Assembly (NCBI RefSeq): GCF_006717045.1
Contig: NZ_VFPH01000001.1
Span: 2,418,001 to 2,482,000, forward strand
Origin: Pseudonocardia cypriaca
GTDB lineage: Bacteria; Actinomycetota; Actinomycetes; Mycobacteriales; Pseudonocardiaceae
DNA: 64,000 nt
Direction: 5' to 3'
A model generated the notes under the pieces. It did not search any database, was not told the DNA's origin, and saw only the letters and a program-made list of their open reading frames with translations. This document shows positions 57,416 through 64,000 of the stretch, in pieces (the stretch's first letter is position 1; each line of letters opens with the position of its first letter). A program made the translations under genes and the position numbers.

Positions 57416-57416
57416 C

Positions 57417-58280
57417 TCAACCCCCGAGGCCGAGCAGGCGGACGGCGTTCTCCTTGAGGATCAACGGCCGGACCTCGTCCTTGAGGTCGAGCTTCGCGAA
57501 GTCGGTGAGCCAGCGGTCCGGGGTGAGGGCCGGGAAGTCCGAGCCGAAGAGCACCTTCCGCTTCAGGAGGGTGTTCGCCTGGGCCACCAGCTGCGGCGGG
57601 AAGTACTTGGGCGACCAGCCTGACAGGTCGATGTAGACCTGCGGCTTGTGGCCGGCCACCGCGAGGGCCTCGTCCTGCCACGGCACCGACGGGTGGGCGA
57701 TGACGATCGGCATGTCGGGGAAGTCGACGGCGACGTCGTCGAGGTGCATCGGGTTCGAGTACTTCAACCGGATGCCGCCACCACCGCGCCGGCCTGCGCC
57801 CACGCCCGTCTGGCCGCTGTGGAAGAGCGCGGGGAGCCCGGCCTCGGCGATCACCTCGTACAGCGGGTACGCCGCGCGGTCGTTCGGGTAGAACTCCTGG
57901 TCGCTCGGGTGGAACTTGAAGCCACGCACCCCGTGGTCCTCGATCAGCCGGCGCGCGATCCGCACGGCGGCGGCGCCGCGGCCGGGGTCCACGCTCGCGA
58001 AGGGGATCAGCGTGTCCGGGTGCTCGGCGGCCTGCTCGGCGATCTCCTCGTTCGACACGCGCGCCTCCCGCCCCGTGCGGGTCACCGAGTCGACCGTGAA
58101 CACGACGGCCGCCATCGAGCGCTCGCGGTAGTAGGCGGCGAGCTCCGGGACGGTCAGTTCGGGGATCTCGCCGAACGTGCCCGCGAGGGCCGCGGCATCG
58201 GCCCCGGAGCGGTCCTCCTCGGCGACCGATGCCAGCACGTGCGTGTGCACGTCGATCGCGGTCAGCCCGTTGACGTCCAC
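57417..58280 (-). CDS. Amidohydrolase 2 family (metal-dependent, ACMSD-like)
   Basis: 287 aa TIM barrel. N-terminal metal motif IDVHTHV, then FKFHPSDQEFYPND, ALFHSGQTG (His), PIVIAHPSVPWQDEALAVA and the C-terminal LFGSDFPALTPDRW (Asp). The family has decarboxylases and hydrolases of aromatic or small acids. GTG 58280 follows TAGCCT by 7 nt, so leaderless. It probably belongs to one catabolic pathway with the CoA ligase. Confidence 0.85.
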   Translation of the reverse strand: MDVNGLTAIDVHTHVLASVAEEDRSGADAAALAGTFGEIPELTVPELAAYYRERSMAAVVFTVDSVTRTGREARVSNEEIAEQAAEHPDTLIPFASVDPGRGAAAVRIARRLIEDHGVRGFKFHPSDQEFYPNDRAAYPLYEVIAEAGLPALFHSGQTGVGAGRRGGGGIRLKYSNPMHLDDVAVDFPDMPIVIAHPSVPWQDEALAVAGHKPQVYIDLSGWSPKYFPPQLVAQANTLLKRKVLFGSDFPALTPDRWLTDFAKLDLKDEVRPLILKENAVRLLGLGG

Positions 58281-58461
58281 GCGACCGAGGCTAGGAACGC
58301 CGCCGGGGCACCGACAGAGCGCAATGACCGATCGGCCTCGGCCCGCCGACCGAGGGCGGCCGAGACACATGACGTGGATCGGCGCCGGGAGGCCGCGGCG
58401 GGGTGACGCGCCGCGCCGCGCCTGGGCATGCTGACGGCCGGATCGTGCGAGGAGGAACGCC

Positions 58462-59364
58462 ATGCTGGACGGCAGGGTCGCCGTGGTCACCGGCGCGGGA
58501 CGCGGTCTCGGCCGCTCCTACGCGAGAGCGCTCGCCGCGGCGGGGGCGTCGGTCGTGGTGAACGACCTCGACGCGGACGTGGCCGAGGAGACCGTGGCGT
58601 CGATCGTCGACGCGGGTGGCCGTGCGGTGGCCGTGATCGGTGCCGTCGGCGGCTCCGAGATCGCCGACGCGCTCGTCGCCCGGGCCGTCGACGAGTTCGG
58701 CCGGCTCGACGTGATGATCACCAACGCGGGCGCGTTGCGCGACAGGACGCTGCGCAACACCACCGACGAGGACTTCGACCTGGTGGTGACCAGCCACCTG
58801 CGCGGCACCTTCACCTGCGGCCGCGCCGCGGCGGCGCGGTTCCGGGAGCAGGGCGAGGGCGGCCGGCTGATCCTGGTCGGGTCGCCCGCCGGGCAGCGGG
58901 CGAGCTTCGGCCAGACCGTCTACTCCGCGTCGAAGGGCGCGATCGTCGCGATGATGCGCACCTGGGCCGTGGAGCACGCGAAGATCGGCGTGACGGTCAA
59001 CGCCATCGTCCCGACCGCCCTGACCCGCATGGTGGCGACGATTCCCGGCCTCGGCGAGCTCGTCGAGAAGGCCGATCGCGGCGAGCCCCTTCCGGAGCAC
59101 GTCCGGCGCCAGGGACTCGGCACACCCGACGACGTCGCCCCGCTCGTCGTCTACCTGGCGTCGGCCGAGTCGGCCGGCGTCACCGGCCAGGCGATCGCGG
59201 TCGGCGGCGACCGCATCGCCCTCTGGACCCACCCCGGCCAGGTCGCCGAGCAGCTGCGGCCAGGCGGCTGGACCCCGGACGCGGTCCGCGACCTGTTCGC
59301 CACCGAGCTGAAGGGCGAGCTGCAGGACCACCTGCCCGCCCCGTTCGACCTGGGAGGGAACTGA
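58462..59364 (+). CDS. SDR, MFE-2/hydroxyacyl-CoA dehydrogenase-like
   Basis: 300 aa. MLDGRVAVVTGAGRGLGRSYARALAAAGASVVVNDLDAD matches the SDR domain of peroxisomal multifunctional enzyme type 2; the active site has GSPAGQR and YSASKGAIVAMMRTWAVEHAKIGVTVNAI. The C-terminal extension (LWTHPGQVAEQLRPGGWTPDAVRDLF) is also typical. Likely (3R)-hydroxyacyl-CoA dehydrogenase in side-chain or fatty acid beta-oxidation. GAGGAGGAACGCC precedes the ATG. Confidence 0.86.
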   Translation: MLDGRVAVVTGAGRGLGRSYARALAAAGASVVVNDLDADVAEETVASIVDAGGRAVAVIGAVGGSEIADALVARAVDEFGRLDVMITNAGALRDRTLRNTTDEDFDLVVTSHLRGTFTCGRAAAARFREQGEGGRLILVGSPAGQRASFGQTVYSASKGAIVAMMRTWAVEHAKIGVTVNAIVPTALTRMVATIPGLGELVEKADRGEPLPEHVRRQGLGTPDDVAPLVVYLASAESAGVTGQAIAVGGDRIALWTHPGQVAEQLRPGGWTPDAVRDLFATELKGELQDHLPAPFDLGGN

Positions 59365-59365
59365 C

Positions 59366-59827
59366 ATGGCGGCCGTGCAGGTCAGCGGAATCGAGGGCGT
59401 GCGGGCCCTCCCGCTCGGCGAGGAGCTGGGGCGCAGCGAGCTGTACGAGATCACCCAGCACGCGGTGAACCAGTTCGCCGACGCCACCGCGGACCACCAG
59501 TGGATCCACGTGGACCCCGAGCGGGCGAAGGACGGGCCGTTCGGCGGCACCATCGCCCACGGCTACCTCACCCTGTCGCTGATCCCGCGGCTGATGCCCG
59601 AGATCGTCGAGTTCACGGGGTTCCGGATGGTGGTCAACTACGGTTGCGAGCGGGTGCGCTTCCCCTCACCGGTGCCGGTGGGGAGCAAGGTCCGCGCCTC
59701 CGCCGTGCTCGACGCGGTCACCGACGTGCAGGGCGGCGTCCAGCTCACCATCACCGTGACGATCACGGTGGACGGAGCCGCCAAGCCGGCGTGCGTCGCG
59801 ACGATCCTGGTGCGGCACCTGGTCTGA
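59366..59827 (+). CDS. MaoC-family (R)-enoyl-CoA hydratase
   Basis: 153 aa hot-dog fold. ITQHAVNQFADATADHQWIHVDPERAKDGPFGGTIAHGYLTLSLIPRLMPE is the hydratase 2 motif with Asp and His catalytic residues (DHQWIHxDxxRA). It sits 2 bp after the SDR stop. With the SDR it can hydrate an enoyl-CoA and oxidise the product, as the two halves of MFE-2 do. Confidence 0.9.
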   Translation: MAAVQVSGIEGVRALPLGEELGRSELYEITQHAVNQFADATADHQWIHVDPERAKDGPFGGTIAHGYLTLSLIPRLMPEIVEFTGFRMVVNYGCERVRFPSPVPVGSKVRASAVLDAVTDVQGGVQLTITVTITVDGAAKPACVATILVRHLV

Positions 59828-59836
59828 GTCCCGGGC

Positions 59837-60712
59837 TCACTGCAGGACGACGGTCTTCGTCCCGTTCAGCGCCACCCGGTTCTCCGTGTGCCAGCGGACC
59901 GCGCGGGCCAGTGCGCGGCACTCGACCTCGCGGCCGTGGGCGGCGAACTCGTCGGCACTCATGGTGTGGTCGACCCGCATGAGCTCCTGCTCGATGATCG
60001 GGCCCTCGTCGAGGTCGGGGGTGACGTAGTGCGCGGTGGCGCCGATGACCTTCACCCCGCGTGCGTGGGCCTGGTGGTAGGGGCGGGCGCCCTTGAAGCT
60101 GGGCAGCATCGAGTGGTGGATGTTGATCGCGCGGCCTTCGAGCTGCTTGCAGGTCTCGTCGGAGAGGATCTGCATGTAGCGGGCGAGCACGACGAGGTCG
60201 ACGCGTTCGGTGCGGACGAGGTCGAGCAGCGCGGCCTCGGCGGCGGGCTTCGTGTCCGGGGTGACCGGGATGTGGCGGAAGGGCACGTCGTAGTTGTCGG
60301 CGAGGCGACCGAGGTCGGGGTGGTTGGACAACACGGCGACGACGTCGAGGTTGAGTTCGCCCACGGAGTTGCGGAACAGCAGGTCGTTGAGGCAGTGGGC
60401 GAACCTGCTCACCATGATGACCACGCGCTGGCGCTCGGAGGCGTCGACCACCCGCCAGGTCATGCCGAACCGGGCGGAGACGTCGCCGAAGGCCGTGCGC
60501 AGGGCGCCGACGTCGAGCTCGCCGCCGTCGGCGCGGGCGAACTGCACCCGCATGAAGAACGTGCCGCTGTCGGGGTCCTCGAACTGCTGGCTCTCCCGGA
60601 TCGTGCACCCGTGCTCGACGAGGAACCCGGAGACGGCGTGCACGATGCCGAGGGTGTCGGGGCAGGACAGCGTCAGCACGCAGTGCTGCCCCGGCCGCCG
60701 GTCGGGGGTCAC
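59837..60712 (-). CDS. purU: Formyltetrahydrofolate deformylase
   Basis: 291 aa. N-terminal ACT domain (CVLTLSCPDTLGIVHAVSGFLVEHGCTIRESQQFEDPDSGTFFMRVQF), then a formyltransferase-type catalytic fold: LNLDVVAVLSNHPDLGRLA, INIHHSMLPSFKGARPYHQAHARGVKVIGATAHYVTPDLDEGPIIEQ (Asn, His, Asp active site). It hydrolyses 10-formyl-THF to formate and THF. GTG 60712 overlaps the metF stop (GTGA) behind GGAGGAGG. Confidence 0.93.
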   Translation of the reverse strand: MTPDRRPGQHCVLTLSCPDTLGIVHAVSGFLVEHGCTIRESQQFEDPDSGTFFMRVQFARADGGELDVGALRTAFGDVSARFGMTWRVVDASERQRVVIMVSRFAHCLNDLLFRNSVGELNLDVVAVLSNHPDLGRLADNYDVPFRHIPVTPDTKPAAEAALLDLVRTERVDLVVLARYMQILSDETCKQLEGRAINIHHSMLPSFKGARPYHQAHARGVKVIGATAHYVTPDLDEGPIIEQELMRVDHTMSADEFAAHGREVECRALARAVRWHTENRVALNGTKTVVLQ

Positions 60713-61602
60713 GCCTCCTCCAGGCGGGCGAGCCACTCCTGGCGCCATGTCTGCGTCTTCTCCAGCTCGTTGAAGGTGAAGACGTGGAAGCCTGCCAGGT
60801 TGGTGCCGGGGTCGCCGAAGCTGGGGGTGAGCCGGCGGACGAGCCGGTCGGGGCTGTAGCCACCGGGCAGGAAGAACCGCCAGAGCATGCTCTGCTGCTT
60901 CTTGAGGAAACGGGCGGACTGGCCGAGGCCGAGCCCCGCGGTGATGCGGACGAGCTTCTGGCGGCTCACCGCGCCCGGGATGCCGACCCGGACGGGCAGT
61001 GCGACGCCGCGGGCCTGGATGCTGCGGGCCCAGCTCACCGTGGTGTCGGCGTCGAAGCAGAGCTGGGTGATCACCTGGGTGGCGTGCGGCGCCTTCTGCT
61101 CGAGGGCCTTGTCGACCACGTCGTCGGGGATGTGCCCGTGCCCCTCGGGGTAGCCGCCGATGCCGACGGTGGTGAACGGGTGCCCGATCTCGTCGAGGCC
61201 CCGCAGGAGGCTCAGCGCGTCGGGGAACGTGCCCGCCGGCTCCGCCGCGTCGCCACCGATCACGAAGACGCTGCTGACGCCCGCCTCACGCAGCTGCGCG
61301 ACGACGTCGGTGAGGTGGGCGCCGTCGCGGACGAGGCGGGCCGCGAGGTGCGGTGCCGCGGTGTACCCGTGGCGGGACAGGCGAACGGCCAGGTCGACCG
61401 TGGGGCCGAGACCCTTCGCCTCGGTCGTGGTGACGGTCAGGGCCACGTCCGGCGGGACGTGTTCGAACACGGCCGCCTCGGTCTTCTTGAACGGGAGGAC
61501 CTCGTAGCTCGCGTTCCGCAGGGCCCGGACCAGCGCCTCCCGCTTGGAGAGGACGCTCGGTTCGGAGTGGGTGACGGGCTCGTTCGTCTCTGTCGACATC
61601 AT
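60709..61602 (-). CDS. metF: Methylenetetrahydrofolate reductase-like
   Basis: 297 aa. ALRNASYEVLPFKKTEAAVFEHVPPDVALTVTTTEAKGLGPTVDLAVRLSRHGYTAAPHLAARLVRDGAHLTDVV and VSSVFVIGGDAAEPAGTFPDALSLLRGL match the MTHFR TIM barrel; QLCFDADTTVSWARSI is the folate-contact block. The N-terminus differs from E. coli MetF, as in actinobacterial members linked to THF-dependent demethylation. GGGGGAAATG lies before the second of two ATG codons (61602/61599). Confidence 0.85.
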   Translation of the reverse strand: MMSTETNEPVTHSEPSVLSKREALVRALRNASYEVLPFKKTEAAVFEHVPPDVALTVTTTEAKGLGPTVDLAVRLSRHGYTAAPHLAARLVRDGAHLTDVVAQLREAGVSSVFVIGGDAAEPAGTFPDALSLLRGLDEIGHPFTTVGIGGYPEGHGHIPDDVVDKALEQKAPHATQVITQLCFDADTTVSWARSIQARGVALPVRVGIPGAVSRQKLVRITAGLGLGQSARFLKKQQSMLWRFFLPGGYSPDRLVRRLTPSFGDPGTNLAGFHVFTFNELEKTQTWRQEWLARLEEA

Positions 61603-61700
61603 TTCCCCCGGTACTGGTCGCGGGCGAACTGCACGTACGGGACCGGAGCGACGGGGTTGCCGACCCGTGCGATCGCGGCGGCGAGGGTCTCGGGGGGCAC
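61599..61700 (-). CDS. Small ORF coupled to metF
   Basis: 33 codons from GTG 61700, with the stop overlapping the metF start (AAATGATG). The C-terminal part reads LAAAIARVGNPVAPVPYVQFARDQYRGK, which looks like a real protein segment. TACCGT is 7 nt before the GTG, so it may be the leaderless first gene of the metF-purU operon. I do not recognise the family; it may be an enzyme fragment or a regulatory peptide. Confidence 0.4.
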   Translation of the reverse strand: MPPETLAAAIARVGNPVAPVPYVQFARDQYRGK

Positions 61701-61814
61701 GTCATCGACGGTAGGAAAACGCCGCCCCGACCTTCATCGCGCGGATGACTGCATCGACGTGGCGGTCCGTCCGGCGGGAACCGGGACAGATGACGTTGTC
61801 GAGCCGACGTGATC

Positions 61815-61833
61815 TAAGGTAACCCTCACCTAT
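61815..61833. promoter_or_regulatory. DtxR/IdeR-type iron box
   Basis: TAAGGTAACCCTCACCTAT matches 13 of 19 positions of the TTAGGTTAGGCTAACCTAA-type iron box and keeps the AGGT...ACCT arms. It lies 26 bp before the iron-binding protein gene, where an iron-loaded repressor would block transcription. Confidence 0.6.
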
Positions 61834-61858
61834 CTTCGGGTGAGAGGTTCGGGGATCG

Positions 61859-62854
61859 ATGAGTTTCCGCTGGTCGTCCTGGCTCGCGGCGGTCGCGCTC
61901 GTGCTCGTCACGGCGGCCTGCGGCGGCGCAGGAGAGCCCGACGCGCCCGCCCCGGCCGTCGAGACGCGCACCTTCGCGGGTGAGAACGGCGAGGCGACCA
62001 TCCCCGTGCACCCGCAGCGCGTGGTCGCCACCGGCTACGCCGTCCCGGCCCTGATCGAGGCCGGCGCTCCGCTGGTCGGCATCTCGAGCTGGACGCGTGG
62101 CGTCCCGATGATGAGCCCGGAGGAGCTCGCCACCTACGAGCGGCTGGACAAGGTGGCCGGCGAGTCGGCGGCCGACACGAACTACGAGGCGATCGCGCTG
62201 GCCGACCCGGACCTCATCGTGATCGGGGTGCCCGTGCCGGTGCTCGCCGACGTCGACGTGGAGCGGCTCGCGACGCTCGCACCCGTCGTGGCGGTCGGCC
62301 CCACGGTCCCGTCGGCCTGGCGGGACATCTCCCGTCGCCACGCCGACGCCGCGGGCGCGTTGGCGGGCTTCGACGCCGTGCGCGCCGAGTACGAGGCGAA
62401 GGCCGCATCGCTGCGGGAGAAGTACGCCGCAGTGGTGCCCCCGCTGAAGTTCGGGCACGTCGGCGCGTACGGGCGGGTCACCGACGGCACCTTCCACCGC
62501 GAGTTCAACGGCTCGTGGGGCACGAACGTGGCGCAGGACGTCGGCGCGAACTACTACGGCGCGGTCGAGAACCCCGGCCCCGGGTCCAAGGCGGTGAGCG
62601 AGTACCCGTCCGTCGAGCAGATCGGGAGCAGCCTCGGCGAGGCGGATGCGATCACCTACAGCGTCGAACCCGACGGCTCGGTGCCGGCGGCGGTGCAGCA
62701 GGTGCTCGACTCGCAGCTCTGGAAGAACCTGCCCGCCGTGCAGGCCGGCAGGGCCTTCCCGATCCGCTACACGGAGGCCGCCACCTACTCCGCGGCGCTG
62801 AAGACCCTCGACTCGATCGACCAGGCCTTCGCGCCGCTGCTCGGGGCACGATGA
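61859..62854 (+). CDS. Siderophore/iron ABC transporter substrate-binding lipoprotein (FecB-like)
   Basis: 331 aa. Lipobox LVTAACGGAG near residue 20. Two-lobe helical-backbone fold: TIPVHPQRVVATGYAVPALIEAGAPLVGISSW, ALADPDLIVIGVP, LATLAPVVAVGP, YGAVENPGPGSKAVSEYPSVEQIGSSLGEADAITY. It binds a ferric siderophore outside the membrane. Its permease is not in the window; an ATPase fragment lies 0.9 kb downstream on the other strand. Confidence 0.87.
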   Translation: MSFRWSSWLAAVALVLVTAACGGAGEPDAPAPAVETRTFAGENGEATIPVHPQRVVATGYAVPALIEAGAPLVGISSWTRGVPMMSPEELATYERLDKVAGESAADTNYEAIALADPDLIVIGVPVPVLADVDVERLATLAPVVAVGPTVPSAWRDISRRHADAAGALAGFDAVRAEYEAKAASLREKYAAVVPPLKFGHVGAYGRVTDGTFHREFNGSWGTNVAQDVGANYYGAVENPGPGSKAVSEYPSVEQIGSSLGEADAITYSVEPDGSVPAAVQQVLDSQLWKNLPAVQAGRAFPIRYTEAATYSAALKTLDSIDQAFAPLLGAR

Positions 62855-63696
62855 CGAGCGCTCCCCGCGCCGCGCAGCTCCCGGACCTGCTCGACGCGGC
62901 GAAGACGGGCCCCGGCGGCGTGAAGGTGCCCTACCCGATCGGGATCCGCGAGCTGGTGGTGCTGCGGACGGCGTGGCTCGGGCCCGCCATGCTCCGGCTC
63001 ACGCTGGGCGGGCCGGGCATCGCGGGGTTCCAGAGCCACGTCCCGGAGGAGCACGTCCGGCTGGTCTTCCCCGACGAGCGGGGCGAGCTGCGGCTGCCGG
63101 AGCAGAACGGGGACGTGCTGCGCTGGCCGCGGCCGATGCCCGTCTCGCGGGAGTACACGGTGCGCCGGCACGATCCCACCGCGGGCGAGCTGGACGTCGA
63201 CGTCGCCGTGCACCCCGGCGGCGTCGCGTCGGACTGGGCCGTTGCGGTCGAGCCGGGGGACCGGATCCACGTGGCGGGCCCGCCCGGCGGTTTCGTCGTG
63301 CCTAGCCACTACGACCGGTACCTCCTCGCCGGTGACCTCACCGCCCTGCCGCAGATCGCCCGCTACCTCGAGGGGCTGCCCCCGGCGGCCACCGGGTGGG
63401 CGTTCGTCGAGGTGCGCGATCGCTCGGAGGAGATCCCGCTGACCGCACCGAGCGGCGTCACCGTGCGCTGGGTCCATCGCGGGAGCGTGCCGGCAGGAAC
63501 CGGCGACGACCTCGAACGGGCCGTCCGGTCGGTGGAGCTCCCCGCGGGGGAGCGGACCTTCGTGTGGGTCGCAGCCGAGGCGGGCGTGGTGAAGCCGCTG
63601 CGCCGATGGGTGCGCGACCGGGGCGTCCCGACGGGCGACTTCCGGATCGTGGGCTACTGGAAGCGCGGCGTCGCCGACTTCGACGACGAGGAGTAG
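62851..63696 (+). CDS. Siderophore-interacting protein (ferric reductase, SIP type)
   Basis: 281 aa. FAD domain: RPMPVSREYTVRRHDPTAGELDVDVAVHPGGVASDWAVAVEPGDRIHVAGPPGGFV with the RxYTxR flavin motif, then a ferredoxin-reductase-like C-terminus LLAGDLTALPQIARYLEGLP and the end FVWVAAEAGVVKPLRRWVRDRGVPTGDFRIVGYWKRG. It releases iron from imported siderophores in the cytosol. It overlaps the binding-protein gene by ATGA. Confidence 0.9.
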   Translation: MTSAPRAAQLPDLLDAAKTGPGGVKVPYPIGIRELVVLRTAWLGPAMLRLTLGGPGIAGFQSHVPEEHVRLVFPDERGELRLPEQNGDVLRWPRPMPVSREYTVRRHDPTAGELDVDVAVHPGGVASDWAVAVEPGDRIHVAGPPGGFVVPSHYDRYLLAGDLTALPQIARYLEGLPPAATGWAFVEVRDRSEEIPLTAPSGVTVRWVHRGSVPAGTGDDLERAVRSVELPAGERTFVWVAAEAGVVKPLRRWVRDRGVPTGDFRIVGYWKRGVADFDDEE

Positions 63697-63718
63697 CACC
63701 CGCTCCCGTGCGCGGACC

Positions 63719-64000
63719 TCAGAGCGCCCGCAGCGGGAGCAGGTCCTCTGCAGCGAACGAGGCCAGCACCCCGTCATCCGGCTGCCAGGACGTGCCTGCG
63801 CTGCGGGGCTGCTCGGCCACCACCGCGATGCCGGCGGGTTCGAGCGCCAGGTGGTAGCGGACGCTGTCGCCGAGGTAGACGCGGCCGGTGATCTTCGCCG
63901 GGTGCCGGCCGATGGACGGCTCACCCGCCGGGGCCAGGCGCACCGCCGACGGGCGGATCCCGACGTGGTCGGCCGGTCCGGCGCTGGGCACGGGCAGTTC
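63719..64000 (-). CDS. ABC transporter ATP-binding protein, C-terminal TOBE domain (runs off the right edge)
   Basis: The last 93 residues, ending at 63719. GIRPSAVRLAPAGEPSIGRHPAKITGRVYLGDSVRYHLALEPAGIAVVAEQP is a TOBE_2 domain as in iron(III), spermidine or sulfate importer ATPases; GIRPxxVRL is typical. Walker motifs lie outside the window. Its neighbourhood makes iron uptake plausible. Confidence 0.78.
   Translation of the reverse strand, partial: ELPVPSAGPADHVGIRPSAVRLAPAGEPSIGRHPAKITGRVYLGDSVRYHLALEPAGIAVVAEQPRSAGTSWQPDDGVLASFAAEDLLPLRAL

Noticed and set aside
1..64000. tRNA, rRNA, CRISPR arrays, prophage
   Set aside because: No CCA-ended cloverleaf, ribosomal RNA signature, regularly spaced repeat array or phage structural gene was seen; tRNA detection by eye is not exhaustive.

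Overview
The window is high-GC, gene-dense DNA from a filamentous-type actinomycete. A WhiB protein, an Lsr2-like protein, a DUF222/HNH endonuclease, a BTAD regulator, a stand-alone LigD-type polymerase domain and many GTG starts all fit, and a Pseudonocardiaceae member such as Pseudonocardia is a reasonable inference. I see no rRNA, tRNA, CRISPR array or prophage. The only mobile DNA is a decayed ISAs1-type element.

Layout. 1-8.4 kb: end of a MarR regulator; an SDR/TetR divergent pair with two dyads; a VOC protein; an FAD monooxygenase-MFS pair opposite a TetR gene; a DUF1059 protein; a BTAD regulator; a methyltransferase followed by a frame-disrupted SDR. 8.4-11.7 kb: a universal stress protein and a sugar-type MFS transporter fused to a second stress-protein domain, opposite a methionine aminopeptidase across two AT-rich dyads. 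11.7-13.3 kb: IS remnant and two 194-bp direct repeats around a VOC gene. 13.3-18.3 kb: an ECF42-like sigma factor with its DGPF partner, set among VOC, YciI, DUF899, CGNR and YdeI genes. 18.3-26.1 kb: CAP protein, aminotransferase, DMT exporter, LysR opposite a 3-oxoacid CoA-transferase pair, ABC exporter, SDR. 26.1-35.6 kb: two nutrient import operons (metQ-metN-metI; GNAT-permease-ATPase-binding protein) separated by an MFS/LysR pair and a secreted protein. The second operon starts with a tiny HVDLC-type leader peptide, which points to sulfur/cysteine control. 35.6-46.1 kb: transporters, GNAT, DUF1905, HNH endonuclease, a frameshifted serine hydrolase, AhpD-like protein, aminoglycoside-type kinase, MetX-like hydrolase. 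46.1-52.6 kb: a MarR-linked aromatic catabolism operon (metallo-beta-lactamase-fold protein, flavin hydroxylase, homogentisate dioxygenase, fumarylacetoacetase) ending in a LigD polymerase-domain gene. 52.6-59.8 kb: sugar isomerase-like protein, WhiB, glycosyltransferase, an Lsr2-like protein with no recognisable DNA-binding tail, and a CoA ligase/amidohydrolase pair divergent from an SDR/MaoC pair. 59.8-64 kb: purU and metF with a small coupled upstream ORF, then an iron-uptake locus (DtxR/IdeR-type box, binding protein, siderophore-interacting reductase) and the end of an ABC ATPase gene.

The most consistent signal is translational and regulatory. At least fourteen starts have a TANNNT hexamer exactly 6-7 nt upstream of an ATG/GTG, the signature of leaderless mRNAs, and many adjacent genes overlap by ATGA or GTGA and are probably translationally coupled. 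Most regulator genes sit beside a readable dyad that is a good operator candidate.
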